Part shown: piece by piece, positions 43,699 to 54,575 of the stretch
Layout: each line of letters opens with the position of its first letter
Position numbering within the stretch: the stretch's first letter is position 1
Source of the DNA: Cubamyces lactineus
Lineage: Eukaryota > Basidiomycota > Agaricomycetes > Polyporales > Polyporaceae
NCBI GenBank assembly: GCA_022376465.1
Contig: JACDTU010000012.1
Coordinates: forward strand, 806,001 to 870,000
Length of the DNA: 64,000 nucleotides
Direction: 5' to 3'
Notes under the pieces: generated by a model
Told to the model about the DNA's origin: nothing
Databases searched by the model: none
What the model saw: the letters and a program-made list of their open reading frames with translations, nothing else
Made by a program: the position numbers and the translations under genes

Positions 43699-44408
43699 CG
43701 CAAACGGATGGGGAAATGGAACGAGTCAATCAAGAACTCGATTTAGCACTTCGACTCTACTGTGCTAACAATCCGGATACCTGGGCCAAACTGCTGCCTC
43801 AATTTGAATTCGCGCATAATCAGCGGACACACTCTGTCACGGGAAAATCCCCTTTTGAACTCCTCTACGGATTTCAGCCAGAGGCCGTTGGGACGGTCAG
43901 AACAACCCCAAAGCATCCAAGTACAGAGCAGAGGCTTCAAAGTCTTCAAGAAGCCAGGGAGAATACAATCGCTGCGCATGCTCAAGCGGCCGCAGCAATG
44001 TCAAAAAGGCTCCCTGCTGCTCGAGTACCGCTGAAGCAAGGAGACAAGGTTCTTCTCGACACAAAGAACCTCAGGCTCCCATATGCCTCCAGGAAGTCAA
44101 TAAAACTTTCGGAGACATGGAAGATACATCCCGTCTTCTATGCAGCGCTACTCACCCCGTACTACACAAGAAAGGTGCACGGTCTAGACTACATCCAATC
44201 TCCGCCAGTTCCAACCCTAGAGTCGACTGAAGGGAAGGAATGGGAGGTAGAGGCGATCCTAAGTCACCACAATAGAGATACCCAAAAGCAGTATCTTGTG
44301 GCTTGGAAGGGTTGGCCCGCATCGGAAAATTCTTGGGAGCCAGAAAAGCATCTCAAGAATGCGCAGATGGTCCTGCGCAACTATAAGAAGAGGCACAAGT
44401 TGCGGTGA
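43699..44408 (+). pseudogene. B2 pol, integrase end and chromodomain
   Basis: Continues pol after F: the integrase Glu helix (ERVNQELDLALRLY) and HNQRTHSVTGKSPFELLYG, a gap of about 20 codons near 44096 relative to C (RKSIKLSETWKIHPVF), and chromodomain QYLVAWKGWPASENSWEP. Stop TGA at 44406-44408. Confidence 0.85.
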
Positions 44409-44463
44409 ACGACTCATTGCACTCCCCTCTCGAATATTTCCTGAACATTTTCATATTTTTGCT

Positions 44464-45750
44464 ATGGTTTACACTCAGACTCGTCTCACCGACCGCCGCT
44501 TTAACCAGAGCTCGCAGCGCGGTATTCCTCGTCCCCCCAACTTCATTCGTGAGAGACGCACTGTCTTTTACGACCATCTCCCTCGACACACTGTCTCGCA
44601 GAACGAGGACGGCAGCCTAGCTGATCGCATCGGCTGGGTTATTCTCCACCCCGACCTCCACAGTCACGTCGAGGCTCGACTCTCTCATCTCCCTCAGGTC
44701 AGAGACTTGATCGACATCTACCGCTCTCTCGCTAGGGCCGCCCCATCCTACGCTGTCCTCTCCAAGTACAACAAGAGGACTTCGGCGCCCAAGTCGGAGA
44801 AGACGCGAGTCATTCAAGTCACCAACGAGTCCTACCAGGCTGTGATACAGGCGGCGGAAAAGGTCATTTTCATGCTCGCCAACCCACAGGTCGCAGGGGC
44901 CCTCTCGGACTTAATGCCCCTTCGCAACCAGCACAGCACCCAGAACTGGGGTCACGTCTTTTGGCCGCGTCGCATCAGTGACTACCAGAAGACTCCTGGG
45001 ATGGACTCCTCTGATGAGGAAGAGGACGAGGTACGCTCGGAGGACAAGTGGTCTACTCTATCGACTGACCCTTGGAAGGTGTCTACTCCGGACCCCGAGG
45101 AAGAAGCGGTCCGATGGGGACAACCCATGGTCGAGGAGTCAACCTCTCCTGTCGTCCCCTTTCGCATCGACTCTCTGAGTTTAGAGGAATCTTTTGATCT
45201 CCTTCCAGAGCTTGATGGTCTCGAACTCAGCCCGATCAAGGAACTCTCCGAAGAAGAGTTTCACAAGGAGCTCAAGGTCGCTGCAGGAGCTCCGTCTCCT
45301 CCCCCTCCTCTGTCGAACACACTCGTCAAGAACATCGAGGAGCCCAAAGGGAGAATCGGACTTTTTCGAGGCGAAGGAGAAGATCGTTTCGGATACATCA
45401 CTTCCCGTGGCGACATCTTTGTCGTTCCCAACAGCGCTTACAGCCTCATGTCTACTCGCATTATGGTATACTATCATTTGCGGTGGCCTGAAGCTTCTGC
45501 TCGGGACGCTCAAGTCGCTTCCATCCTCATCGACGAGGTCCTCGCATGTCGCGGAAATTATCCCGCCTTCAACCAAGCTGACTGTAGCGAGACTACCTAT
45601 CGCCAGGCTATAGGTATGTCCACTGACGAATCAGTTCAGTGGGACATTGTCCGCGCTAGAGCTAGCGAGTCCGAAGTCATTGAGACGACCTTGGACATCC
45701 TTCGTCCAGGAACGCTCAATCGATTTTCGAGCATCGTTGTGTCTCTCTAA
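44464..45750 (+). CDS. B2 ORF3, post-pol, function unknown
   Basis: 428 codons from ATG 44464, 55 nt after pol. The N-terminal half is basic and conserved with C (MVYTxTRLT, PRPPNFIRxRRTVFYxHLPRHT; LMPLRNQHSTQNWGHVFWP). The middle is acidic with DSSDEEEDEVRS, and the C-terminal third is globular (RFGYITSRGDIFVVPNSAYSL, MVYYHLRWPEAS). No zinc motif or membrane helix. It ends 35 bp before the 3' LTR, in the usual env position, but does not resemble env. Conserved in two copies of the family, so a real gene of the element. Confidence 0.75.
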   Translation: MVYTQTRLTDRRFNQSSQRGIPRPPNFIRERRTVFYDHLPRHTVSQNEDGSLADRIGWVILHPDLHSHVEARLSHLPQVRDLIDIYRSLARAAPSYAVLSKYNKRTSAPKSEKTRVIQVTNESYQAVIQAAEKVIFMLANPQVAGALSDLMPLRNQHSTQNWGHVFWPRRISDYQKTPGMDSSDEEEDEVRSEDKWSTLSTDPWKVSTPDPEEEAVRWGQPMVEESTSPVVPFRIDSLSLEESFDLLPELDGLELSPIKELSEEEFHKELKVAAGAPSPPPPLSNTLVKNIEEPKGRIGLFRGEGEDRFGYITSRGDIFVVPNSAYSLMSTRIMVYYHLRWPEASARDAQVASILIDEVLACRGNYPAFNQADCSETTYRQAIGMSTDESVQWDIVRARASESEVIETTLDILRPGTLNRFSSIVVSL

Positions 45751-45769
45751 GGTCGAGGACGACCTTCAG

Positions 45770-45784
45770 CGGAGGGGGAGCTGA
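45770..45784 (+). other. Polypurine tract of B2
   Basis: CGGAGGGGGAG ending 4 bp before the 3' LTR, the expected plus-strand primer position. The equivalent lies at about 54543-54560 in C. Confidence 0.7.
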
Positions 45785-46120
45785 TGTTACAAACGTACAA
45801 TTGGTGGGTCATGAACTTTACGATTTGTTATGGACTTGTGCTTCATTCCCTGTACGATACAAATATGGCGGACTCTAGGACTGTAGCTATGGTTCTTTAG
45901 TCCAGGAATGTTCTCGTCTCAGCTAGGACTTTCTAGCACTTACTCTACACTTACCATATAGGGATGCACAGTCGCTTCTGCGCAGCTGCCCGCGGTGCAC
46001 AGCAGCACTGCCACAGTGGTAGTAGATTCAACTAGCGCTGACTACGAGGTACCGGAAAGTCCTTGAATACGCTAGAACATTCCTCTCTTTACTCTCTGTA
46101 CATGTATATAAGAGGCGATG
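45785..46120 (+). repeat. 3' LTR of B2, 5' part
   Basis: Starts TGTTACAAACG. TATATAAG at 46105-46112. Interrupted after CGATG (46116-46120) by A3, 8 bp past the TATA box. The rest is at 63257-63486. Confidence 0.9.
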
Positions 46121-46779
46121 TGTTAGGACCGTGCCGTCCGGGGGTACAACTCCGGTGGTCGGGACTTGGACGGAGTTCGGGGACGGAGTACGACCGGAGG
46201 TCGGACTGGCACTGTAGTGAGGACTTTCGCGAAACTATTAGTAACGCACGGGTTCCGACTCGGTGTCCTCTATTTGCGGACTGCGGAGTACGGACTTGAC
46301 GGGTCAGAGGTCGGACTTGGAAACGAAGGTTGGTCGGACTAGAGGGTCGGGGTTGAGTGTCGGAGTACGAGTTGAACCAGTAATGAGTATAACGAGATTT
46401 CCGAACTGCGTAGCTACTACATTCCGGGGCAGTATTTATACTAAGTCAGGAACCCGATAAAAACAATAAGAGATGTACGTGATAGGAAGGAGTAGAACGA
46501 AAGTACGAAGTAACTTGCCAAGGGTAAGATAACGTAGATAGCTCAGTAAGCAAAAGCCTCATGTAGGCAGCGCCATGAGGGGTTATCTGAGACATGTAAG
46601 TCATGGGGTCGGGGGAAGTCCGAAGTACGGAGTACGAAGTGCGGAGTACGGAGAACGGAGTCGGGGGTACGGGGTACGGAGGAGCGGAGTACGGAGGAGC
46701 GGAGTACGTAACACGGAGTAAGGAGCGGAGTACGGGGGTTCGGGGATCGGACTTCGGGGTTACAGCACGGGGCGTAACA
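46121..46779 (-). repeat. 3' LTR of A3
   Basis: 659 bp, TGTTAGGACC ... GGGGCGTAACA. Positions 46615-46735 are a degenerate array of 10-bp CGGAGTACGG-like words. Confidence 0.9.
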
Positions 46780-46986
46780 GTGCCTCCCCCCTAGGCCCGA
46801 ACCCTTGAGGGCCTATAGTGAAGAGAAATGGAAGTCTGTCCAAAAAAGGTAATCCGATAAGTCCAGGGAACGGAGATCAAGAATCGGGGCAGGGTCAGAA
46901 TCGATGAAGAAAGGTGTATATAAGACGGGGGTGAGACTTAGCCAGTTCGTCCTCGCTCTCTGTCTCCCACCACCACCACCACCAGC
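46780..46986 (+). promoter_or_regulatory. Promoter region of the antisense gene; PPT of A3 on the other strand
   Basis: Plus strand: TATATAA at 46917-46923, 64 bp before the ATG, then a CT-rich stretch and ACC repeats. Minus strand: AGGGGGGAGG next to the LTR (about 46782-46792) is the polypurine tract. The segment between is conserved in A1 and A2, which also keep the TATA box. Confidence 0.65.
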
Positions 46987-48383
46987 ATGTCTACAACCCT
47001 CGACAACATCCAGGCCTTGGAGGCCCACCTCGCGCAACTCCGAATGAAGGCGGCGGCGGAGGAGGCCGCGGCAGCGGAGGCGTAAGTACCGGGGTTGCCG
47101 GGGTTTCGGGGTGCGGAGTTCGGGCTAACGGTGGTTTACAGGGCGCGAAAGGCGGAGGAGGAGCGAGCGCGGGAGGAGAAGGAGTGCGCGGAGTACGAGG
47201 CCGCGCAGAAGGCAGCGGCGTTGATTCGCCAGGCTGCCCTCGCGAAGGCCGGGACTTCCGCGCGGGGAAGCAAGCGTCCCACGGAGGATGAAGAGCCGGA
47301 GTCGGAGGAGGAGGAGGAGGACGACGCGGAGTTGCTTGTCCCGCGGTAAGTCCGGTCGGGGTACGGAGTACGGGGTTCGGACTAACGGAGCTCCACAGGA
47401 CGAAGTGCGACCGGTGCGCCGCAAAGCAGATCGCGTGCCGGTTCCGCGCGGGCAAACGGACGTCAAGTTGCGTCCAATGCCAGAAGGCCCGGTCGCGCGC
47501 GTGCGTCGGGGCTCGCGGGTTGCCCGCGGACATCCAGGCCCGGATCACGCGCAAGGAGGAGGCCCCCAGCCCGCAGCGCAAGAAGGTCAAGTCCGCCGCC
47601 ATCGTCGTCGACGACGACGGATTCGAGACCCCCGCGCCCACCGGAGTTCGGAGTTCGGAGAAGGTGCGGGCGGAGAAGGGCAAGGGGAAGGAGAAGGAGA
47701 AGGAGAAGCCGGCGGAGAAGGCGGCGGAGAAGCCGCTCCAACCAGGTGAGGTCCGGTGGACATTCGTAGCACCGCCCGGAGTTAACCCACCAGCGCGGAC
47801 GGTAGTAGCCCGAGGTCCGAGCATCGCGGGCTCGTCGACGGGCCCCCGCATGTCCGCCAGCTCCGGACTTCCGGAGGTTGGGAAGTCCGACCTCCGGTGG
47901 TCCGATGACCCGGAGAAGCTCTCCGACCGCGAGCTCCTCGAGCACCTGCTCGTCACGGTGCAGCGCAACCGGCGCACCGCGGGGCGGGTCATCGACCTCC
48001 TGGTCGACGAGGAGGAGCAGCGGGAGGAGATGATGCGGGAGGAAGTCCGGGGTCTTGGCGACGCCATCGCCAAGATCGTGCGGAAGGAGTTGAAGGCCGT
48101 GATCGGCGAGGCCGTCCGCGAGGCGGTGAAGTCCGAACTCGCGACGGAGTTCGGGACTATGCTGCGGGAGATCCTTGAGATCACCTCGCAGGACAAGGAG
48201 GACGCGATCGCGAACGCGCTGGAGCGGGCGGGGGTTGCGGGGTCGGACTGGGAGGAGGAGGAGAATGGGTCGGGGTTGGACAAGTCCGCGCGGGGCAAGT
48301 CCGGTGAGGAGGAGGAGCAGGGCAAGGGCGCTAAGGAGGGGAAGGGGCCGGAGGACCCGGCGGACATGGACATGGCGGAGTAG
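46987..48383 (+). CDS. Antisense spliced gene of family A with Zn2Cys6-like cluster
   Basis: Three exons (46987-47081, 47142-47345, 47399-48383) give 427 codons in frame. The introns are 60 and 53 bp, GTAAGT...CAG, each with CTAAC. Residues 1-90: Ala/Glu coiled coil with basic KRP stretch. Residues 103-135: Cys at 103, 106, 113, 124, 127, 135, spacing CX2CX6CX10CX2CX7C, which fits the fungal binuclear zinc cluster. Residues about 150-240: Lys/Glu and Pro-rich linker. C-terminal: long helices (ELLEHLLVTVQRNRRTAGRVIDLLVDEEEQ; DAIAKIVRKELKAVIGEAV) and an acidic tail. Convergent with pol, 105 bp apart. Probably a nuclear DNA-binding protein; target unknown. A1 and A2 hold decayed copies. Confidence 0.8.
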
Positions 48384-48488
48384 GGCGGACTACGGACTTC
48401 GGACTACGGGCTTCGTAGGTAGACAATTGTAGTCCGGGTGCGGAGTAGAATAGTAAAATTCTGTTGGTGAGAACTCCGTGTGTGAACC

Positions 48489-51400
48489 TCAAGACAACTT
48501 AGCAAGAGGTCCGGGCTTGTCCGGGTAAGCTGCGTGGAAGTCCGAAACTAGCTCCTGGGCATGTCCGAGCTCCGTGGCTAAGATCCACGAAGTTTCTTCG
48601 TCCGTACCTTCGTAGCCTGCCCATCGAACTAGGTACAGGAGTTGACAACTCCGACGCCGGCGGTCAATCTTGGAGTCGAGGATCTCCGAAATCTCGTACT
48701 CCGGTTCTCCGTCCACCAGGATCGGAGGTGGCGGAGTTTGGACACGGCCGGGGATGGTGTTCGGAGTTGCAGGCTCGAGTTGCGAGACATGGAAAACGGG
48801 GTGTACCGCGCGCATAGAGTCCGGTAGTCGGAGGGTGAAGGAGTGAGTTCCGACTTGCGCGATGATAGTGAACGGACCTAAGAACTTCTCGGACAACTTT
48901 TTGGAAGGACGTGTAGTCCGGATGTGCTGGGCTCGGACATAGACCTGATCTCCGACCTTGAAGTCCGGCGCCGGTAGACGGTGTTTGTCCGCCTGTACTT
49001 GGTATCGGGCCTGGGCTTCGGAGATCTGCTGTCGGAGTTGGGTGTGAAGTTCGTCGAGGTCGACAGCGTAGTCACGAGCTCGAGCGGAGGTGAGGTCCCG
49101 CTCGGGGTAGACGGAGATGGCGGGGTTGTAGCCCTTGTTCGCGAAGAACGGGGATATACCGGTGGTTGCGGATGGGGCATTGTTGTACGCGAACTCCGCC
49201 AAGGGAAGGAGTTGGGACCAGTTGTCCTGCTGGTAGTTCGAATAGATCCGGAGGTACTGCTCGAGGGTCTGGTTAACCCGCTCGGTTTGACCGTCGCCTT
49301 CCGGGTGGTAACCGGAGGTGAAGTGAAGGCGCATGTCGAGGGCCTTACCGAGGGAGCGGAAGAAGTGAGAGACGAACTCCGAGCCCCGGTCGGAGGTAAC
49401 GTGCGAGGGAACTCCGTGCTTGGAGAACACATGGAGTACGAACAAGTCCGCTAACTCCGAGGCTGTAAGCGTGTCGTGGGTAGGGATGAATATACCTTGC
49501 TTAGTGAGCCTGTCGACTACCACCAAGATCGCGGTGTAGCCAGCGGAGTTCGGGAGTTGCTCGATGAGGTCCATGGAGATGGAGTTCCAGGGTCGCTCGG
49601 GGATCGGGAGTTGCTTCAAAGTACCGTAGGGAAGATGCCGGGGGACTTTAGCTCGCGCACAGGTAGTACAGGACTTACAGTAGTCCCGGACGAAGAGTCG
49701 AAGTCCGGGCCAGGCGTAGTCCCGCAGGACCAGGGCTTGCGTCTTGTTCTGTCCCCAGTGTCCGGCAGTAGGATGGTCGTGACAAGCTCGGAGTACGCGA
49801 AGGCGGAGGTCGCCGGAGTTCGGGACATAGACTCGACCTGAGAGTCGGAGTAACCCGTCTTCATCGCGGGACCATCGGGAGTTGCCTTCGGAGGCGAGCT
49901 TGAGTGCGGCAGATAGTTCGGGGTCAGGAGTCGGGGTTGCTTGAGCGGACTTGATGTCCGAGAGGAGTTGTTCGGAGTCGAGGATGAAGGAAGCTCGGAG
50001 TACGGGGGGTCGGAGGTAGGTGGCCCGGAGGGACGCGGCGAGCTGCTCCTGGGTGAAAACCGGTCGGTAGTTGTGTGGGTTGACGACGGAGTAGTCACTG
50101 CCCCCCTCTTTTGGGTAGACGTCCCAACGGCGTGTCAGTGCGTCGGGCTTCGCTCCAAGCTTACCTGGCCGGAATCGGACTACGAGGTTGAACTGCGAGA
50201 GGAACTCCGACCATCGGGCTTGGCGGCGGGTCAGTAACTTCGTAGTCGCGAAGTATACCAAATTCTTGTGGTCCGTGACAACGTCGATCGGGGTTGCCGA
50301 ACCTTCGAGGTAGTGCCGCCAGGTCTTGAAACATTCGAAGATCGCGAGGAGTTCCTTGTCGTGGGTGTCGTAGTTCAACTCCGCGCCGGTCAAGGTGCGG
50401 GAGTGGAAAGCAATGGGGTGGAGTTCACCGGACTCGGTGGTAAGGGAGAGAATGCCGGCGATGGCGTAGTCCGAGGCGTCAGTCTCGACGGTGAGGGGTC
50501 GGTCGGGCATCCAGTGGTGTAGTACCGGAGCTGTCGTGAACGCCTTCTTGAGAGCGTTAAACGAACTCCGACATTCCTCGGAGAAGTGCCAAGGCACGGA
50601 CTTGCGGGTTAAGCGGGTCAGCGGTAGTACGATCTCGGAGTAGTTTGGAATAAACCGTCGATAGAAATTCGCGAACCCCAGGAACGACTGTATGTCGCGA
50701 ACCTTCCGGGGTTCGGGCCAATCCAAGATCGCCTTAACCTTCGACTCCGCCATGGTAAGTCCGGTGGGAGAGAGGATGTACCCGAGGTACTCGACGGAGT
50801 CGGTGTGGAACTCGCACTTGTCAGCGCGGGCATAAAGCCGGTGCTTGCGGAGTCGCCGGAGTACCTCTTTGACGTGCTTGCGGTGTTGCTCGGGGTTGTC
50901 GGAGTAGATGAGGATGTCGTCCAGGTAGACGATGACGCACACGTCGAGCATATCCGCGAAGATGTCATTGACGAACCGCTGAAAGGCAGCAGGCGCGTTC
51001 GAAAGTCCGAACGGCATGACTAACCATTCGAAGGACCCATAGCGAGTCCGAAACGCGGTCTTCCACTCATCTCCGGGGCTATGCGGACTAGATCGTACGC
51101 GTGACGGAGGTCGATTTTGGTATAGATCCGGGCCTTCCGAGGTGCGTCCAGCAAGTCCGAGACGAGAGGAAGGGGGTAGCGGTCCTTCCGGGTGATCTTA
51201 TTCAAGCCCCGGTAGTCCACGCAAAGGCGAAGGGATCCGTCCTTCTTTTTGACGAAGAGGACGGGAGCTCCGCAGGGGGAGTTGGACGGACGTATGAACC
51301 CCGATCGGAGGTTCTCGTCGATGTACTCCCGAAGCGTGTCGAGCTCGAGTTTTGAGAGAGAGTAGATAGGCCCAAGTGGCGGAGTAGCCCCTTCTTCCAG

Positions 51401-52219
51401 GTCGATCTTTAGGTCGTAGGGGCGATGCTCCGGTAGGATGTCAGCCTTGGTCTTGCTGAAGACGTCCGCAAACTCGTGGTACTCCTCCGGAACTCCGGTG
51501 AGGTCCGGGGGAGAGTCGGAGATGGACGAACTCCGAGCAGTAGCCAAGTCCGGGGTAGACAGATTCAGGGTATAACTCGCGGACCCCGGGAGTTTGCAAG
51601 CTCGAGCGAAAGCAGCAGCGTTCACCAGAGAGATCCGGGGAACGGAGGTCGGAGTAGGAGAAGTCGGTAGTTCCGGAGTAGCCGGAGTAGACGGAGTAGA
51701 CGGAGTACGCTCAGCCGGAGCTGGCGGGGGTACCATGGTGTCAGAAACAGGACGCGGCGGGGGTGCGGAACGGAATTGGATGCTGCGCTTCTTCCAGTCA
51801 ATCAACGGATTGTAGGCGGAGAGCCAGCTGTATCCCAGAACGGCAGACACGGACTTGTCGAGCGGAGTAACATAGAAATCTATATTGAGGACTTCTCCAG
51901 ACGGAAAATGTACGGGCAGGGTGGTAAACGAAGTAATCAGGTGGTTAGAAGTACCGTCGAAAAGCTGAAGACGGAGCGGGGTTACTGCGGTAGTTGGGAG
52001 TTGATACGTAGTCGCGAAATCGGAGTCGATGAAACAATGGGAGGAACCGGAGTCGATAAGGGCGCGGAACGGAGTTGGGATAGGATCGGAGTACAAGTCG
52101 AGGAGGAGTGCATGGGGGTCGGAAAGAGCGGACGCGTTGAGCCTGAGGATCTCCGTACCGGAGGAGTCAACGCGGTCCTCACGGGGTACGGAGTTCGGAG
52201 GACCGCGGACTAATTTTTT
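48489..52219 (-). pseudogene. pol: A3 pol, one frameshift
   Basis: From the A-run slippage site at 52213-52219 (A AAA AAU before TAG) through protease ([10 protein letters not shown]), then RT (YLDDILIYSDN), RNase H (TDASDYAIAG), HHCC finger (CHDHPTAGHWG ... CTTCARAK), integrase ([30 protein letters not shown]) and chromodomain (LLYLVRWAGYEGTDEETSW). The frame is open 52096-51020 and 51017-48489, broken by a single missing base near 51076 in the RT palm. Otherwise no stop. It may be a sequencing error in a C/G run. Confidence 0.85.
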
Positions 52220-53675
52220 GTCTCCTTTGAGGCTGCAGCCGGAGCAGGCGCAGCGGGAGCGGGGTTGGCTTGTGCAGCACGACCCTTAGTCGCGGACGAG
52301 GTCTTCTTCGGACAAGCACTCGCGGTATGACCAGCTCCACCGCAGAAGAGACAGAGATTGTTGGCGAAACGGCGTTGACGCTCCTCGGGGGTGAGTTTTC
52401 CGTCCTTACCGAGCTTGTCGGCGTACGTCTTGGCCGGGGTCTTCGGAGTCTTAGGAGACTTCGACGAAGTACCGGAATTGCCGGACTTGGACGGGGTAGA
52501 CGAGGAGGCCTGCCCGGAGTTGTTACCTCCGGACTTGTTACCGGAGTTGGAGGACTTGGAGTCAGAGGTCGACTTGCTGCCGGACTTTGAAGGTCCGGAC
52601 TCGCGCGAGACCTCGGCCTTGCGCTCCCAGTAGCGGTTGTCGATTGACTGCGCGAGGTCGCGGAGGGCCACCAGGGTCTCGGGTTGCCGACCTCGGAGAT
52701 GCGGTCCTTGAGACGGTTCGGAAGCCCGTCGTAGAACCGGTACCGGAGCGGAGCATTCCCCAGCGGACTTGAGTAGCGAGGCGAGTGAACTGAGTGATGT
52801 ACTTAGCTATCCGCTGGTTGTCGCCCATCCGGAGGTTCATCAGCTCGTGCTCCGCAGCTCCGGAGGCGTCGTAGGACCGAAGTTCACTCGGAGTTCCTCC
52901 TGGAAGTGGTCGTAGGATGTGAGGAAAATGGGGGGGTTGTCCGAGTCGCCTTCGAGGAGGTATGGCTCGAACCACTGTAGTGCGGTGCCCTTGAGGAAGG
53001 AGATGGCGTAGGTTACCTTCTTCTCATCGGAGTCGAAGGTTCGGGGTCGGGCCTTGAAGACAAGTTCCAACTGCGTGAAGAAAGACCGGAGTTTGTTGGG
53101 GTCGGACCCGTCGAACTGGTCCGGCTCGCGGACGTTGTGCCGCTCGTTGTTCGAAGGTTGGGTAACCGCCGGAGTTGGAGCGGTAGTACGTTCGAGGGTA
53201 CGCGCGATGAGGGAGATCGCGGTCGCTAGTTGCGACTGAACTCGGTCTTCGGAGTCGGAGGAGTCCGAGCTTGAGCTAGTGTCGTCGTCTCCCGGCCCTT
53301 GTGGGTCGTTGTCCGGAGGACCTGGCGGTCCTGGAGGGCCCGGCGGACCTGGAGGACTAGGCGGACCTGGAGGCCCGCGGCTCGGACCTGAAGGCTGACC
53401 CTCGGAGAACGGGTTCCCCGGGATGGCTCTCGGGGTACCTGCGAGGCAGTCGCGGTAGAGATGACCAGAGGCTGAGGCGGGTCACCTTCGTCGTCCCCAT
53501 CGGAGGATGCTTCGACGATTGTTCGAGCGAACTGCCCGCGGCGGCTCGGAGTAGCTTCTTCTTGCGTCGCTGAGTCGCCTCGGCGAGCTGTCCAGCCACT
53601 CCAGTTCTCAGCGGGGTCTTCTTGCTCTAGGGCGCGAGATTGAGTCTGAGTGCGGGCTACGGTTCGAGTGGACAT
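52210..53675 (-). pseudogene. gag: A3 gag, four 1-nt deletions
   Basis: Same start (ATG 53675), domains and stop as A2 gag (19000-20469), to which it is nearly identical. It breaks at four single-base losses, each in a short homopolymer: near 53417 (GGGG to GGG), 52873 (GGG to GG), 52760 (CCCCC to CCCC) and 52683 (TTT to TT). The final piece with the zinc knuckle [14 protein letters not shown] is open (52671-52210). Confidence 0.85.
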
Positions 53676-53693
53676 ATTGAGTGAAACCCGGTG

Positions 53694-53704
53694 AGTTCGG
53701 AAAT
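53694..53704 (-). other. Self-priming site (PBS) of A3
   Basis: ATTTCCGAACT on the minus strand, 2 nt from the LTR; complement at 53983-53993 inside the LTR. Confidence 0.65.
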
Positions 53705-53706
53705 AC

Positions 53707-54003
53707 TGTTAGGACCGTGCCGTCCGGGGGTACAACTCCGGTGGTCGGGACTTGGACGGAGTTCGGGGACGGAGTACGACCGGAGGTCGGACTGGCACTG
53801 TAGTGAGGACTTTCGCGAAACTATTAGTAACGCACGGGTTCCGACTCGGTGTCCTCTATTTGCGGACTGCGGAGTACGGACTTGACGGGTCAGAGGTCGG
53901 ACTTGGAAACGAAGGTTGGTCGGACTAGAGGGTCGGGGTTGAGTGTCGGAGTACGAGTTGAACCAGGAATGAGTATAACGAGATTTCCGAACTGCGTAGC
54001 TAC
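53707..54003 (-). repeat. 5' LTR of A3, R-U5 side
   Basis: Separated by C from its U3 and TATA side (62893-63256; TATAAATA at 62913-62920). Target duplication GCTAC at 53999-54003 and 62893-62897. Confidence 0.9.
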
Positions 54004-54542
54004 TGTTACGCTTTCGAGCGTGACTCTTAAACTATCAAGCCTTAAGACGTCAATGAATAGAGAGCTTGTATCTATTCAGCTACTAGCCCTAGCTTGTCGA
54101 AGATAAGCGCGTAGTAGTATTTGCAGTTGAAAGCGAGTTAACGAGCAACCAAAGTCGTATTTCGCGAAGAGACTGAAAGCTGAGGGTCGCTCTATGGCGT
54201 CGCCTCTTATATACATGTATACCAGCCTGTAGACGGAACGTTCTAGCGTATACAAGGACTTTCTGGTATGTAGTAGTCAGCGCTAGTCGAACCTAGTAAC
54301 ACTGTGGCAGTGCTGCTGTGTGCTGTGCAGAAGCGCTGTGCACTGCGCGGAAGCGACTGTGCACTGTGCAGAAGTAACTGTGCATGGAAAGTCCTAGATA
54401 ATACAAGACTGTTCCATAGAATCCGCCATATACAATCGTAGCTGAGTCCCAGAGCCTACCATACTTGTATCGTACAGAGTAAGTACTAGAAATGTTACCA
54501 GTTCGTCGAGACGTCGCAATACCTATTGTACATTCGTAACAT
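54004..54542 (-). repeat. 3' LTR of C
   Basis: TGTTACG ... TTCGTAACA, 539 bp. Repeats of about 20 bp (GTGCACTGTGCAGAAGCGAC-like) at 54305-54385. Confidence 0.9.
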
Positions 54543-54575
54543 CAGCTCCCCCTCCGCTGAAGGTCGTCCTCGACC

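Noticed and set aside
46991..48373. 460-codon open frame on the minus strand across the antisense gene
   Set aside because: It is the mirror frame of a GC-rich gene. The plus strand has start, two good introns, a zinc cluster and a TATA box; the minus frame is Ser/Pro low complexity and would run across the intron sites.
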